Shown here in pieces: positions 33,735-42,702 of a stretch of DNA of 64,000 bases. A program made the translations under genes and the position numbers. The notes beneath the pieces were generated by a model, which made no database searches, was not told the DNA's origin, and saw nothing but the letters and a program-made list of their open reading frames with translations. How positions within the stretch are numbered: the stretch's first letter is position 1; each line of letters begins with the position of its first letter. This stretch comes from Clostridiaceae bacterium. Its GTDB lineage: Bacteria; Bacillota; Clostridia; DSM-8532. The stretch lies in NCBI GenBank assembly GCA_012522505.1, contig JAAYKJ010000215.1, positions 1 to 64,000 on the forward strand. Direction: 5' to 3'.

Positions 33735-33854
33735 ATGTCAGATGGCATGTTCGGTAATTGGGACAATAGCGAAGTACTGTTTTTCATTTTGATTTTCCTG
33801 TGCTTGTTCTATAATAATCGCAGCTTTGGATTCGGCTTTAGGGACAAATGCTAG
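33735..33854 (+). CDS. microprotein, 39 aa: MSDGMFGNWDNSEVLFFILIFLCLFYNNRSFGFGFRDKC
   Basis: GGAGGG RBS upstream; shares FG-x(1,3)-NSEVLFFI-x2-FL-x-LF with the 33475 microprotein. Confidence 0.78.
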   Translation: MSDGMFGNWDNSEVLFFILIFLCLFYNNRSFGFGFRDKC

Positions 33855-33986
33855 TGAATGCTTGGGTGGGTATGCACCGTTGAGCTTTGTTTGGCGGAGT
33901 TAATCCCCACCGAATTTTTATGATGAGTTTTACTTCGTAAAACACGTTTAATCTTCGACTTTGGCTGAAGAATTTCATTATTTAAT

Positions 33987-34013
33987 AAAAGAAGCGGAAA
34001 GCCCGCTTCTTTT
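33987..34013. terminator. bidirectional terminator
   Basis: AAAAGAAGCGG-AAAGC-CCGCTTCTTTT. Confidence 0.8.
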
Positions 34014-34074
34014 CCTGTTTGTTTGTTGTGACTTCAGCTGAAATGGTGCCTCTCAACCTAATGTAGGACATTTG

Positions 34075-34623
34075 TTATGGCTTACTGGAGACATTTAATT
34101 TTTTCAGCTGCATGATATATCCTTTTAAATACACAACCGCCGCTGCCAGAGAAATGGCCACGCCTGCCCACAAAACCGGAACAGCTGCAACAACATCTAG
34201 AAAAGCCAGTACAATTCCAGCGAAAAGAACCGAAGCGGCGGCTTTCCCAACCCAATTTGAGGAAACCACAATCTCCTTTTTCAAAAAGAACAGTGAACCT
34301 AAAATCATCGCAAGTTCCTTTGCGCATAGAATATAGAAAAATATCACAGGAAGCCTTCCGCCTTTGGATAACATAAAAAGAGCGGTCATTTGAATTAACT
34401 TATCTGCAAGTGGATCTGCCAACTTACCGAAATTAGTTATAAATTGGAACCGGCGTGCAATATATCCATCCAGAATATCTGTAAATTCAGCCAACACAAA
34501 AAGAACCAAGCTTTGGACCCATTTCCCATCTGCCATCCATACTGCCATGACGGGTACTGCCAAAAGCCGGGCTATTGTTAATATGTTGGGGATATGTCGC
34601 CATTTACTCTTGCTACTCTTCAT
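34075..34623 (-). CDS. pgsA: CDP-diacylglycerol--glycerol-3-phosphate 3-phosphatidyltransferase
   Basis: IPNILTIARLLAVPV, CDP-OH-P motif DILDGYIARRFQFITNFGKLADPLADKLIQ. Confidence 0.9.
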   Translation of the reverse strand: MKSSKSKWRHIPNILTIARLLAVPVMAVWMADGKWVQSLVLFVLAEFTDILDGYIARRFQFITNFGKLADPLADKLIQMTALFMLSKGGRLPVIFFYILCAKELAMILGSLFFLKKEIVVSSNWVGKAAASVLFAGIVLAFLDVVAAVPVLWAGVAISLAAAVVYLKGYIMQLKKLNVSSKP

Positions 34624-35047
34624 TGTTTTCTTCTCCGGTATAAAGCTTACATAGAAAATGATACAGATCGGGCTTGTATTTTTTTAAATTTACAGGCTTC
34701 AGGCTGCCATTTGCCCACACATGCTCTGTTTCGCCCTGAACAATCGGCTTATGGATCCCTTTTCTTAAAATGTCATAACGAAATGTTATCCGGGTTGGAG
34801 TTAATGCTTTGATTCCCGTTTTTACAGTGATCTCATCTTCATAATAGGATGGATAGAGATACCGGCACTTCATGCTTAAAAGCGGCAACCTTATACCATC
34901 CTTTTCCATCTGCCCATATGTCATCCCAGCATTTCTTATATAATCGGTTCTTCCGCATTCAAACCAAATCGGGTAAACTGAATGATGGACAATACCCATT
35001 TGATCCGTTTCCTGATAACGCACGGTGAGCTTCGTTTCCGAGATCAT
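34613..35047 (-). CDS. acyl-CoA thioesterase (4-hydroxybenzoyl-CoA thioesterase/YbgC-like hotdog)
   Basis: VRYQETDQMGIVHHSVYPIWFECGRTDYIR. Confidence 0.88.
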   Translation of the reverse strand: MISETKLTVRYQETDQMGIVHHSVYPIWFECGRTDYIRNAGMTYGQMEKDGIRLPLLSMKCRYLYPSYYEDEITVKTGIKALTPTRITFRYDILRKGIHKPIVQGETEHVWANGSLKPVNLKKYKPDLYHFLCKLYTGEENNEE

Positions 35048-35077
35048 TTCGTCCTCCTTGCTCCTGATGAAGCCAGG

Positions 35078-36049
35078 TTACATTGCCAAAATTTTGCTCA
35101 GCTCTATCATATCCTTATCAATGGTCTTCTTCATTGCCAAGGCTTCTTGAACATCAAAATTGACAAGAGCCCCTTTCTGCAGAGCAATAATTCGGTTTGT
35201 CACGCCTTCATGTAGTAGCTTAACAGCATAAGCTCCCATTCTGCTTGCCATGACACGATCATATACCGTCGGGCTTCCACCGCGCTGTATATGTCCAAGA
35301 ATGGTTGCCCTTGATTTAATGTCCGTTTTTTCTTCGATATATTGAGCCACCTCACCTGCGCCGCCGACACCCTCAGCAATGACAACGAGATAATGCTTTT
35401 TCCCGCGGTTTCTGCCTTCCATAATCGGTTTAATGATATCCTTGTCAATGTCAAATTCCTTTTCAGGTAGGATAACGGCTTCAGCGCCGCCGGAGATGCC
35501 CACATTCAATGCGATATAGCCCGCTTTTCTGCCCATGACCTCAAGAACACTGCATCTGTCATGGGAGTAGGCGGTGTCCCTGATTTTATCGATCGCATCC
35601 TGCACCGTATTCAAGGCCGTATCAAAGCCAATGGTATATTCTGTACAGGCGATATCGTTGTCAATCGTTCCTGGAATCCCCATAGTAGCAAGCCCATATT
35701 TGCTTAGATCCAAGAGCCCGCGAAATGATCCATCTCCACCAATAACGATCAGCGCATCCATTCCGAAAACTTTAGCGATGGAAATCGCCTTTTTAACCCC
35801 TTCCGCAGTGGCAAATTCAGCGGACCTTGCTGTTTGCAGGGATGTCCCACCTCTGTGTATGATATCACCTACCGACCGTAGAGACATTTCAACAATATCA
35901 CCACGCAAAAGCCCTTCATACCCCTTGCGCACCCCTAAAATACTAAAGCCGTAGTGAATACCCGCCCTTACAACGGCGCGAACTGCGGCGTTCATCCCCG
36001 GTGCATCACCACCGCTGGTTACCACACCAATTGTTTTGATTTTACTCAT
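35078..36049 (-). CDS. pfkA: ATP-dependent 6-phosphofructokinase
   Basis: IGVVTSGGDAPGMNAAVRAVVR, GGDGSFRG, GIPGTIDNDIACTEYTIGFDTAL, LGHIQRGGSPTVYDR. Confidence 0.96.
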   Translation of the reverse strand: MSKIKTIGVVTSGGDAPGMNAAVRAVVRAGIHYGFSILGVRKGYEGLLRGDIVEMSLRSVGDIIHRGGTSLQTARSAEFATAEGVKKAISIAKVFGMDALIVIGGDGSFRGLLDLSKYGLATMGIPGTIDNDIACTEYTIGFDTALNTVQDAIDKIRDTAYSHDRCSVLEVMGRKAGYIALNVGISGGAEAVILPEKEFDIDKDIIKPIMEGRNRGKKHYLVVIAEGVGGAGEVAQYIEEKTDIKSRATILGHIQRGGSPTVYDRVMASRMGAYAVKLLHEGVTNRIIALQKGALVNFDVQEALAMKKTIDKDMIELSKILAM

Positions 36050-36142
36050 ATTTCTCTCCGTATTTAATATTTATCCAATGAATAGCCCGTGTTATTACAC
36101 GGGCCCACTTCGCATTAATAGATAGCATAAAGCAAGTACGCA

Positions 36143-36337
36143 TCAGAAGCCCTTTTCTATAATAATACTGTGTGCTTCTTCGACTTCCCCCTCTGGGACC
36201 GAAACTTCAAAATAGTTATCGTTCTTCTCTTTTTGGCTGACAGGATTCAATTTTACAAGAATACCTTCAGCTTCCAGAATTGCCTTCAGTTTTTCCGCCA
36301 TTTCCTTGTTCTGTGCCATATAAACAACAGTCCACAT
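36143..36337 (-). CDS. small conserved hypothetical protein upstream of pfkA
   Basis: MWTVVYMAQNKEMAEKLKAILEAEGILVKLNPVSQ...FEVSVPEGEVEEAHSII, resembling DUF2007-type signal-transducing folds; RBS GGGGGG. Confidence 0.7.
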   Translation of the reverse strand: MWTVVYMAQNKEMAEKLKAILEAEGILVKLNPVSQKEKNDNYFEVSVPEGEVEEAHSIIIEKGF

Positions 36338-36525
36338 TTTTATACCCCCCTGCTTACAGGTTCTTACAGCCACCGGAATAAACCATCATATGTGTTTTTC
36401 ACCTCATAAATGAAAAGCAAAACCGCCGTACATCATTACTATTGTCAAACAGTCGCATTTTCATTATCCAAAAAATTCATCCTGCCCAAATTGCCCTCTG
36501 TTATCATACGCTTCGTACAAAATGG

Positions 36526-36695
36526 TTATCAAATACTCCCCAGTTCCCGTGCCCTAAGGCCAAGAATAGAGGAAGTGTATTTTTTAGCCTTCAGGGCCAA
36601 AAAATACGAATGGGTTGGAGATAAACCCGACCCGTAAAACAAGGCGCTTTCAGCCCGCGTTTTGGCGCACAATTTGTGCAAGCGCTCATTCAATG
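36526..36695 (+). repeat. dispersed intergenic repeat copy R3 (near full length)
   Basis: TTATCAAATACTCC...CGTGCCCTAAGGCCAAGAATAGAGGAAGTGTATTTTTTAGCC-TTCAG-GGCCAAAAAATACGAAT...GGCGCACAATTTGTGCAAGCGCTCATTCAATG. Confidence 0.85.
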
Positions 36696-36809
36696 CCCAA
36701 TGGGACAGGCAAAAACTTTTTCTCGACTTTACTATATATTATTTTCTAAAAAAACGCAAGATAAATGACTGCAAGCATATGGATCTTTCAGTATTGATAA
36801 CACTCTTCT

Positions 36810-39800
36810 TCAGCTATGCTGACAATGCATTTTCACCTTTATCCTGTCAACCTTCACATTGATTTCCCCAAGCAAGCTCTCCAATTCCATGTGCAGGGTC
36901 TGGTTGTAAAAAACCCTGAAACCTTTTTGAATGCTTCCTTTGTAATACAGAAAAACAGGCTGAGTTCCTTCAAAATATTTCAGCAGTGAAGTAACCGCTC
37001 TCAGAATCTCTTGGTTGACATCATCCGTAAGCCGAACCTTTAGACAGTCAACCAGCACAGAACTTGATTTTTCCTCTGCCTTGCTTTCTTCATTTCGATT
37101 TTCCGGTCGGGTTTCGGCCACAGGTTTACGGTTCATATATCTACCAGACCCCGGTTCGGTTACAAAAGACGTATTTCCACTCCGCTCCTGACCAGAGCCA
37201 TACCCGCTGGAATAAGCTCTGCCTTTCTTTCCATTGGGTGTCCCATCGCCTTTGACAAGCGGTTTTACCATTTCCACAAGGATCTTTGGGGGCTCATCCT
37301 CGCGCACGCTGATTTTGCCTTCGACCCAAATGGGAAATTCGGGCTTTAGAAGTTCCCCGTACTTATCCAGTATATTGGGAAATACGATAACTTCCATCTG
37401 CCCAGCCAGATCCTCAAGGGTAACAAACGCCATCAGTTGGTTGCTTCTGGTCGTAATGGTTTTCATATCAACTACGATACCAGCCACGCGGGCAAAATCA
37501 CCGTCGGATACCTGATGCTGAACGGGTTCCCCGTCCTTCTCCTCCATCATCAGATCGATGGAATACACGGTTACACCCCTTTGAATGTCTTCTTCAAACT
37601 CACTCAGCGGATGTCCTGAAAGGTATAGCCCCAGCATATCCTTTTCCATTGCCAGAAGGAGCCTGGAATCATATTCATCCAGTTCGGGCCATTCAATCTC
37701 TACACAGGCGTTATCTCCTGTATCAAAAAAGGAACATTGCCCCTCCATCCGCATTTTTCTATTATGAGATATGTTATCCATGATTTTTTCATAGGCGTTC
37801 ATCAGCCTGGAACGGTATACCTTTAAAGAATCAAACGCACCACTTTTGATAAGGCTTTCTACACAACGCTTGTTTAAATCCTTTCCCCCCAGCCGTTCAC
37901 ACAGCTCCGGAAAGCTTTTGAAAGGACCATTCTTCGTACGTTCCGAAATGATTTGTTTCACCACATTGTTTCCGACATTTTTAACAGCAGCCAAACCAAA
38001 CCGGATCTTCCTGCCTGAAACGGCAAAAGCCTCTCTGCTTTCATTGATATCCGGAGGTAGCACATCGATACCATTCTTTTTGCATTCCATCACGTATTGG
38101 CTGATTTTACCGGGCGAACCCAAAAAACTGTTCAGTAATGCTGCCATGAATTCAACAGGGTAATAGTGTTTCAACCATGCCGTCTGATACCCGATAACCG
38201 CGTAAGCAGCCGCATGGGACTTGTTGAATGCATAACTGGCGAAGTCTATCATTTCATCAAAGATTGCATTGGCTGTTTTCTCATCCACGCCATTTCGAAT
38301 CGCTCCCTGAATAAGAACCTTTCCATCCGAGTCTGTCTGTCCATATACGAATTTCTGCCGTTCTTCCTCCATTACCTCCTTTTTCTTTTTTGACATGGCA
38401 CGGCGCACCAGGTCGGAACGGCCAAGAGAGTAACCACCAAGATCCCGTACAATCCGCATTACCTGCTCCTGATAAACCATGCATCCATAGGTTACATTTA
38501 AGATGGGTTCCAGTAGTGGATGGGCATAACGGATGCTTTCGGGATGATTCTTGTTTCGGATATATCTGGGGATTTGATCCATCGGGCCTGGCCTGTACAG
38601 GGAAATCCCTGCAATGATATCCTCGATGGAAGAGGGCTTCAATTCGGTCATAAACTGGGTCATTCCTGCGCTTTCAAGCTGGAAGACACCTGCAGTTTCT
38701 CCCCGGCCTATCATGTGATACACCTCGGGATCATTCATGTCGATGGCATCCATATCAAGCACTACCCCATGATTATCTTCCACCATCTGAACGGCATCCC
38801 GGATGACCGTCAGCGTTCTAAGGCCAAGGAAATCCATCTTTAGCATGCCCAGCTCTTCAAGGGTTGTCATCGGAAACTGGGTAGAAAGATTCCCTTCATT
38901 TTGATACAGCGGAACATGTTCGGTAATCGGCTGACTGGAAATCACAACACCAGCCGCATGGGTTGATGCATGCCGTGGCATTCCCTCAAGAAGAATGGCG
39001 GTGCTGATCAGTTCATGAATGCGGGAATCATTCTCATAGACCTGTTTCAGTTCCGAACTGAGCTTTAGTGCCTTCTCCAGATTCATACCAAGCTGCATGG
39101 GGATCATTTTGGCAACCTTGTCCACTTCATTATATGGAATAGCAAGCGCTCGTCCTACATCTCGTATAGCTGCACGCGCTGCCATCGTACCGAAGGTGAT
39201 GATCTGCGCGACCCTGTCCTTGCCGTATTTTTGAACAACATAGTCAATCACCTCACCGCGGCGCTCAAAGCAGAAATCGATATCAATATCGGGCATACTA
39301 ATCCGTTCCGGGTTCAGAAAACGTTCAAAGATGAGCTGATACCTGATAGGATCTACATTGGTTATACCCAGACAATAAGCGACGATACTGCCCGCTGCCG
39401 ATCCTCTGCCAGGGCCGACCATGATTCCGTTTTCCTTTGCATACCGGATAAAATCCCATACGATCAAAAAGTAATCAACATACCCCATTTGCCGAATGAC
39501 TGTAAGTTCATACTCCAGCCGTTCGAGGTTCGGATCGGATACAACAGAACCGGAGCCTGTAGTATCTTCCAGTGTCATCTGAGAAAAATTACAGTTTGAG
39601 TCTTGGCCGATAAGATAGCCCTGGCTGCTGGGATAACGCCTGCGGAACCCCTCCATGCAAAGGTCTTTTAAGTATTCATAAGCGTCTTTGTCATCCGGCA
39701 CATCAAACTTCGGCAGATGCAGCTTTCCAAATTCAAGTTGAACATCACACATTTGTGCTATCTTCACTGTATTTTCAAGTGCCTGCGGACAGTAATGAAA

Positions 39801-40562
39801 TTGCTCCCACATGGTTTTCGGAGACTTCAGGTATAATTGATCGGTTGAGAACTGCATCCGGTCTTCATCCTCAATGGTTTTTGCAGTTTGGATGCACATC
39901 AGGATTTCCTGGGCCTTCGCATCATCCCTTTTTAAATAATGAACATCATTGGTGGCTACCAGTGGAATTCCTGTTTCTACAGACAGCTGCATCAATTTCT
40001 GGTTTACCAGCATTTGCTCTTCGATGCCATTGTGTTGCAGTTCCAGATAAAAGTTCTCTTTACCGAAGATTCCCTGATATCGAAGCGCAATCTCTTTCGC
40101 GCTGTCATGGCGGTTTTCAAGCAATGCCCTTGGAATATCCCCCGCAAGGCACGCACTTAAAGCGATCAACCCTTCGTGAAATTCCTCCAGAAGCTGAAAA
40201 TCCACTCTCGGCTTATAGTAGAAGCCATCAATAAAAGAGGCAGAAACAATCCGCATCAGGTTTTTGTAGCCCTCATTGTTCCGGGCAAGAAGCACAAGAT
40301 GCCCTTGATCACTATCCAGCCGGGCATCCTTATCAAACCGGGAACGGGCTGCAGTGTAAACCTCACAACCCAATATGGGCTTTATGCCTGCTTTTTTGCA
40401 GGCTTTATAAAAATCAACCACGCCATACATCGCACCGTGATCGGTGATGGCAATGGCATCCATTCCCTTTTCCTTCACTCGTTCCACCAGAGGCGCAATC
40501 CTTGCGGCTCCGTCGAGAAGGCTGTATTCTGTATGTACATGCAGATGAACGAAAGACCCCAT
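36810..40562 (-). CDS. dnaE: DNA polymerase III subunit alpha
   Basis: FVHLHVHTEYSLLDGA PHP start, GPGRGSAAGSIVAYCLGITNVDP, PDIDIDFCFERRGEVIDYV. Confidence 0.97.
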   Translation of the reverse strand: MGSFVHLHVHTEYSLLDGAARIAPLVERVKEKGMDAIAITDHGAMYGVVDFYKACKKAGIKPILGCEVYTAARSRFDKDARLDSDQGHLVLLARNNEGYKNLMRIVSASFIDGFYYKPRVDFQLLEEFHEGLIALSACLAGDIPRALLENRHDSAKEIALRYQGIFGKENFYLELQHNGIEEQMLVNQKLMQLSVETGIPLVATNDVHYLKRDDAKAQEILMCIQTAKTIEDEDRMQFSTDQLYLKSPKTMWEQFHYCPQALENTVKIAQMCDVQLEFGKLHLPKFDVPDDKDAYEYLKDLCMEGFRRRYPSSQGYLIGQDSNCNFSQMTLEDTTGSGSVVSDPNLERLEYELTVIRQMGYVDYFLIVWDFIRYAKENGIMVGPGRGSAAGSIVAYCLGITNVDPIRYQLIFERFLNPERISMPDIDIDFCFERRGEVIDYVVQKYGKDRVAQIITFGTMAARAAIRDVGRALAIPYNEVDKVAKMIPMQLGMNLEKALKLSSELKQVYENDSRIHELISTAILLEGMPRHASTHAAGVVISSQPITEHVPLYQNEGNLSTQFPMTTLEELGMLKMDFLGLRTLTVIRDAVQMVEDNHGVVLDMDAIDMNDPEVYHMIGRGETAGVFQLESAGMTQFMTELKPSSIEDIIAGISLYRPGPMDQIPRYIRNKNHPESIRYAHPLLEPILNVTYGCMVYQEQVMRIVRDLGGYSLGRSDLVRRAMSKKKKEVMEEERQKFVYGQTDSDGKVLIQGAIRNGVDEKTANAIFDEMIDFASYAFNKSHAAAYAVIGYQTAWLKHYYPVEFMAALLNSFLGSPGKISQYVMECKKNGIDVLPPDINESREAFAVSGRKIRFGLAAVKNVGNNVVKQIISERTKNGPFKSFPELCERLGGKDLNKRCVESLIKSGAFDSLKVYRSRLMNAYEKIMDNISHNRKMRMEGQCSFFDTGDNACVEIEWPELDEYDSRLLLAMEKDMLGLYLSGHPLSEFEEDIQRGVTVYSIDLMMEEKDGEPVQHQVSDGDFARVAGIVVDMKTITTRSNQLMAFVTLEDLAGQMEVIVFPNILDKYGELLKPEFPIWVEGKISVREDEPPKILVEMVKPLVKGDGTPNGKKGRAYSSGYGSGQERSGNTSFVTEPGSGRYMNRKPVAETRPENRNEESKAEEKSSSVLVDCLKVRLTDDVNQEILRAVTSLLKYFEGTQPVFLYYKGSIQKGFRVFYNQTLHMELESLLGEINVKVDRIKVKMHCQHS

Positions 40563-40725
40563 GATTCCCTTTCAAAACTGCTAATTTCACCCTGATGAAA
40601 CCAGCCCTTTAATCATCGATATGTTTAAGCCTGTTGCTTGAAATTTCCTTTCCAGGATTTTCGTTAATCAGCTTAGCAACAGGTTAAGCCCAATACTTTT
40701 ATATTATACCAAAACTATCTGCTTC

Positions 40726-40840
40726 ATTCAATGAGCGCTTGTGCGAATGTGCGCCAAACGCAGGTTATGAAAGTTAGTGTTTTTTGGCCCTCGCGGCTAA
40801 AAATATACTTCCTGTATTCGTGGCCAGGAGCATTTGATAA
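40726..40840 (-). repeat. dispersed intergenic repeat copy R4
   Basis: Minus strand TTATCAAATGCTCCTGGCCACGAATACAGGAAGTATATTTTTAGCCGCGAGGGCCAAAAAACACT...TTTGGCGCACATTCGCACAAGCGCTCATTGAATG. Confidence 0.88.
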
Positions 40841-40855
40841 AGGTATTTCGTATCC

Positions 40856-41776
40856 TCATGGGAGACAAATGGATGTGACGAACATGATACAGATGATTAA
40901 ATACGTACCATAGAAGAAGCACACCGGCCAATGCAAAAGAATTGATAACGTAGGGGGATCGGACTGAGGCAACCTTTTTGGAACCTTTTTTTCGGTAAGG
41001 GCTTTAAAGGAATTCAACAGAATTAGCAGAACAATCCCCAAAAAGCAAGCAAAAGCAAACATCTGCCTCATCGTATCCCAGGTCAGTCTCATGAATTCAC
41101 TGGCCAGGTCCCTGCTAAACCAACCGGCCAATACGGCGGTGAGATTGTTTACAAAGTGAGCAATGACACCGGCAAAGATAGTTCCGGTGCGGTAGCAGCA
41201 CCATGCGATCAGCATCCCTAAAAACAATGGTCCCAGGAGGTTGCGAATATCAAAATGGAACAACGCAAAATAGAATGCCGAAATGCCAATCGCCTTCCAC
41301 GATCCCATACTCTCAAACACGCGGTAAATTATACCTCGGAAAAAGAATTCCTCGCATATGGAAGGCAGCAAAGCGATCACAAGTATTTGTATCCATAAAT
41401 CAGAAATGTTTGCAGGTACCGGTATCCCATTCACCTTTACCGACCCGGCCAGCTCAAGCAGAAAGACAACAAAGGTGTTCAGAAATGAAGCGATGAAATT
41501 GGCTGTAACAATCATCAGTAGTATTAGAAAAGCCTCGGGGACAGTTATTTTGCGAATTCTAAGAAATACAACCGGATCCAGTTTCAAGCGTTTCACAAAG
41601 AAAACCGCCGGCATAAAGATGATAAATATTTGAATGGCTGCAAGAAAAAGATACAGATTCTGCTTTATCCAGCTGTCTCCAAAGACAAATTGAGCACCCA
41701 ACTGCGATATCAGGTAAATGGCTACAATTGCCAGAATCAAATAATTGGTTTTTATCGCAAGCGATTTTGACCTCAA
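40856..41776 (-). CDS. CPBP family intramembrane glutamic endopeptidase
   Basis: ALLPSICEEFFFRGIIYRVFE, ISAFYFALFHFD, GVIAHFVNNL motifs. Start placed at TTG 41776, because the longer ORF to 41866 reads into repeat R5. Confidence 0.85.
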   Translation of the reverse strand: MRSKSLAIKTNYLILAIVAIYLISQLGAQFVFGDSWIKQNLYLFLAAIQIFIIFMPAVFFVKRLKLDPVVFLRIRKITVPEAFLILLMIVTANFIASFLNTFVVFLLELAGSVKVNGIPVPANISDLWIQILVIALLPSICEEFFFRGIIYRVFESMGSWKAIGISAFYFALFHFDIRNLLGPLFLGMLIAWCCYRTGTIFAGVIAHFVNNLTAVLAGWFSRDLASEFMRLTWDTMRQMFAFACFLGIVLLILLNSFKALTEKKVPKRLPQSDPPTLSILLHWPVCFFYGTYLIICIMFVTSICLP

Positions 41777-41790
41777 CCGTATCACCCTAT

Positions 41791-41974
41791 CTTCAATGAG
41801 CGCTCGCGCGAATTGTGCGCCAAAATGCGGGCGCTGGAAGCGCCATAGGGGATTGAAACCCGCCACTGAAGTATCGGTTTATCCCCCGCTTATTCATGTT
41901 TTTTAGCCCTCGTGGCCAAAAACACACCTCCACTATTCGTAGCCTTCAGACCACGGGGCCTTGGGAGCATTTTA
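41791..41974 (-). repeat. dispersed intergenic repeat copy R5 (longest copy)
   Basis: Minus strand AAAATGCTCCCAAGGCCCCGTGGTCTGAAGGCTACGAATAGTGGAGGTGTGTTTTTGGCCACGAGGGCTAAAAAACATGAATAAGCGGGGGATAAACCGATACTTCAGTGGCGGG...GGCGCACAATTCGCGCGAGCGCTCATTGAAG. Confidence 0.9.
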
Positions 41975-42529
41975 TTAATCCTCGGTAATCACATGCATAA
42001 CCTTCTGATCATAGGCCTCGCGAGGAAGCAGGTCAACAATCTGTGTGCGAAAAGCCAGGCCAATGGTTCTGCCAGATGCGGGCAATCGTTGCAGGTATTT
42101 GTCGTAATATCCCCCACCATAGCCAATCCGGTAACCATCCCGATCGAACAACAGCCCCGGAACAATAACCAGATCAACCAGCTTTTCGGATACAGGCTGT
42201 AGTTCCTTCCGGGGTTTCGGAATATTATAGAAGCCCATTTTCAAATCGACAGCAATACTCCTGATCGGAACGGCGACCATATCTTCTCCCGGGTTGACCC
42301 TTGGTACGCAAACCCGTTTTCCGGCACTAAATGCTGATTCTATCAGCGCATGGGTTCCAACCTCATTCCCAATTGACACATAGGTGAACAACGTATTGCA
42401 GCCCAAATACCATGGGTGGTTGAGGAGTTTTTTCAAGATTGCTTCTGTGTATTCAACAACCTGTTCCCGGGTGAGCTGATCTCTTCTTTCTTTTGCAATT
42501 TTTCGAAGTTCTTTTTTATTCATCGTCAT
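41975..42529 (-). CDS. 5-formyltetrahydrofolate cyclo-ligase
   Basis: KKELRKIAKERRDQLT..., VPGLLFDRDGYRIGYGGGYYDKYL. Confidence 0.94.
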   Translation of the reverse strand: MTMNKKELRKIAKERRDQLTREQVVEYTEAILKKLLNHPWYLGCNTLFTYVSIGNEVGTHALIESAFSAGKRVCVPRVNPGEDMVAVPIRSIAVDLKMGFYNIPKPRKELQPVSEKLVDLVIVPGLLFDRDGYRIGYGGGYYDKYLQRLPASGRTIGLAFRTQIVDLLPREAYDQKVMHVITED

Positions 42530-42631
42530 CCTGTAATCCAAATTTCGCTGCGTGTTCTGTTGAATCACCGATTTTGTGTTACACCGGACCAGTGGCAATG
42601 ATGTCAGATAGGACTGGGAATGTGTTCATGA

Positions 42632-42674
42632 TTTCGTGGCCTATAGGCCACGGGGTTTTAGGAACATTTGATAA
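42632..42674 (-). repeat. dispersed intergenic repeat copy R6 (one end only)
   Basis: Minus strand TTATCAAATGTTCCTAAAACCCCGTGGCCTATAGGCCACGAAAT. Confidence 0.75.
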
Positions 42675-42702
42675 AACTGGCGGTTACCATGAACCGCCAG
42701 CC
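42675..42702 (-). terminator. terminator hairpin CTGGCGGTT/AACCGCCAG
   Basis: Minus strand CTGGCGGTTCATGGTAACCGCCAGTTTTAT; its T tract abuts repeat R6. Confidence 0.7.

Noticed and set aside
41840-41865. GGGGATTGAAACC in R5 resembles the 3' end of many CRISPR repeats
   Set aside because: Single occurrence, no regularly spaced repeats or spacers and no cas genes; it is part of the R-family module.
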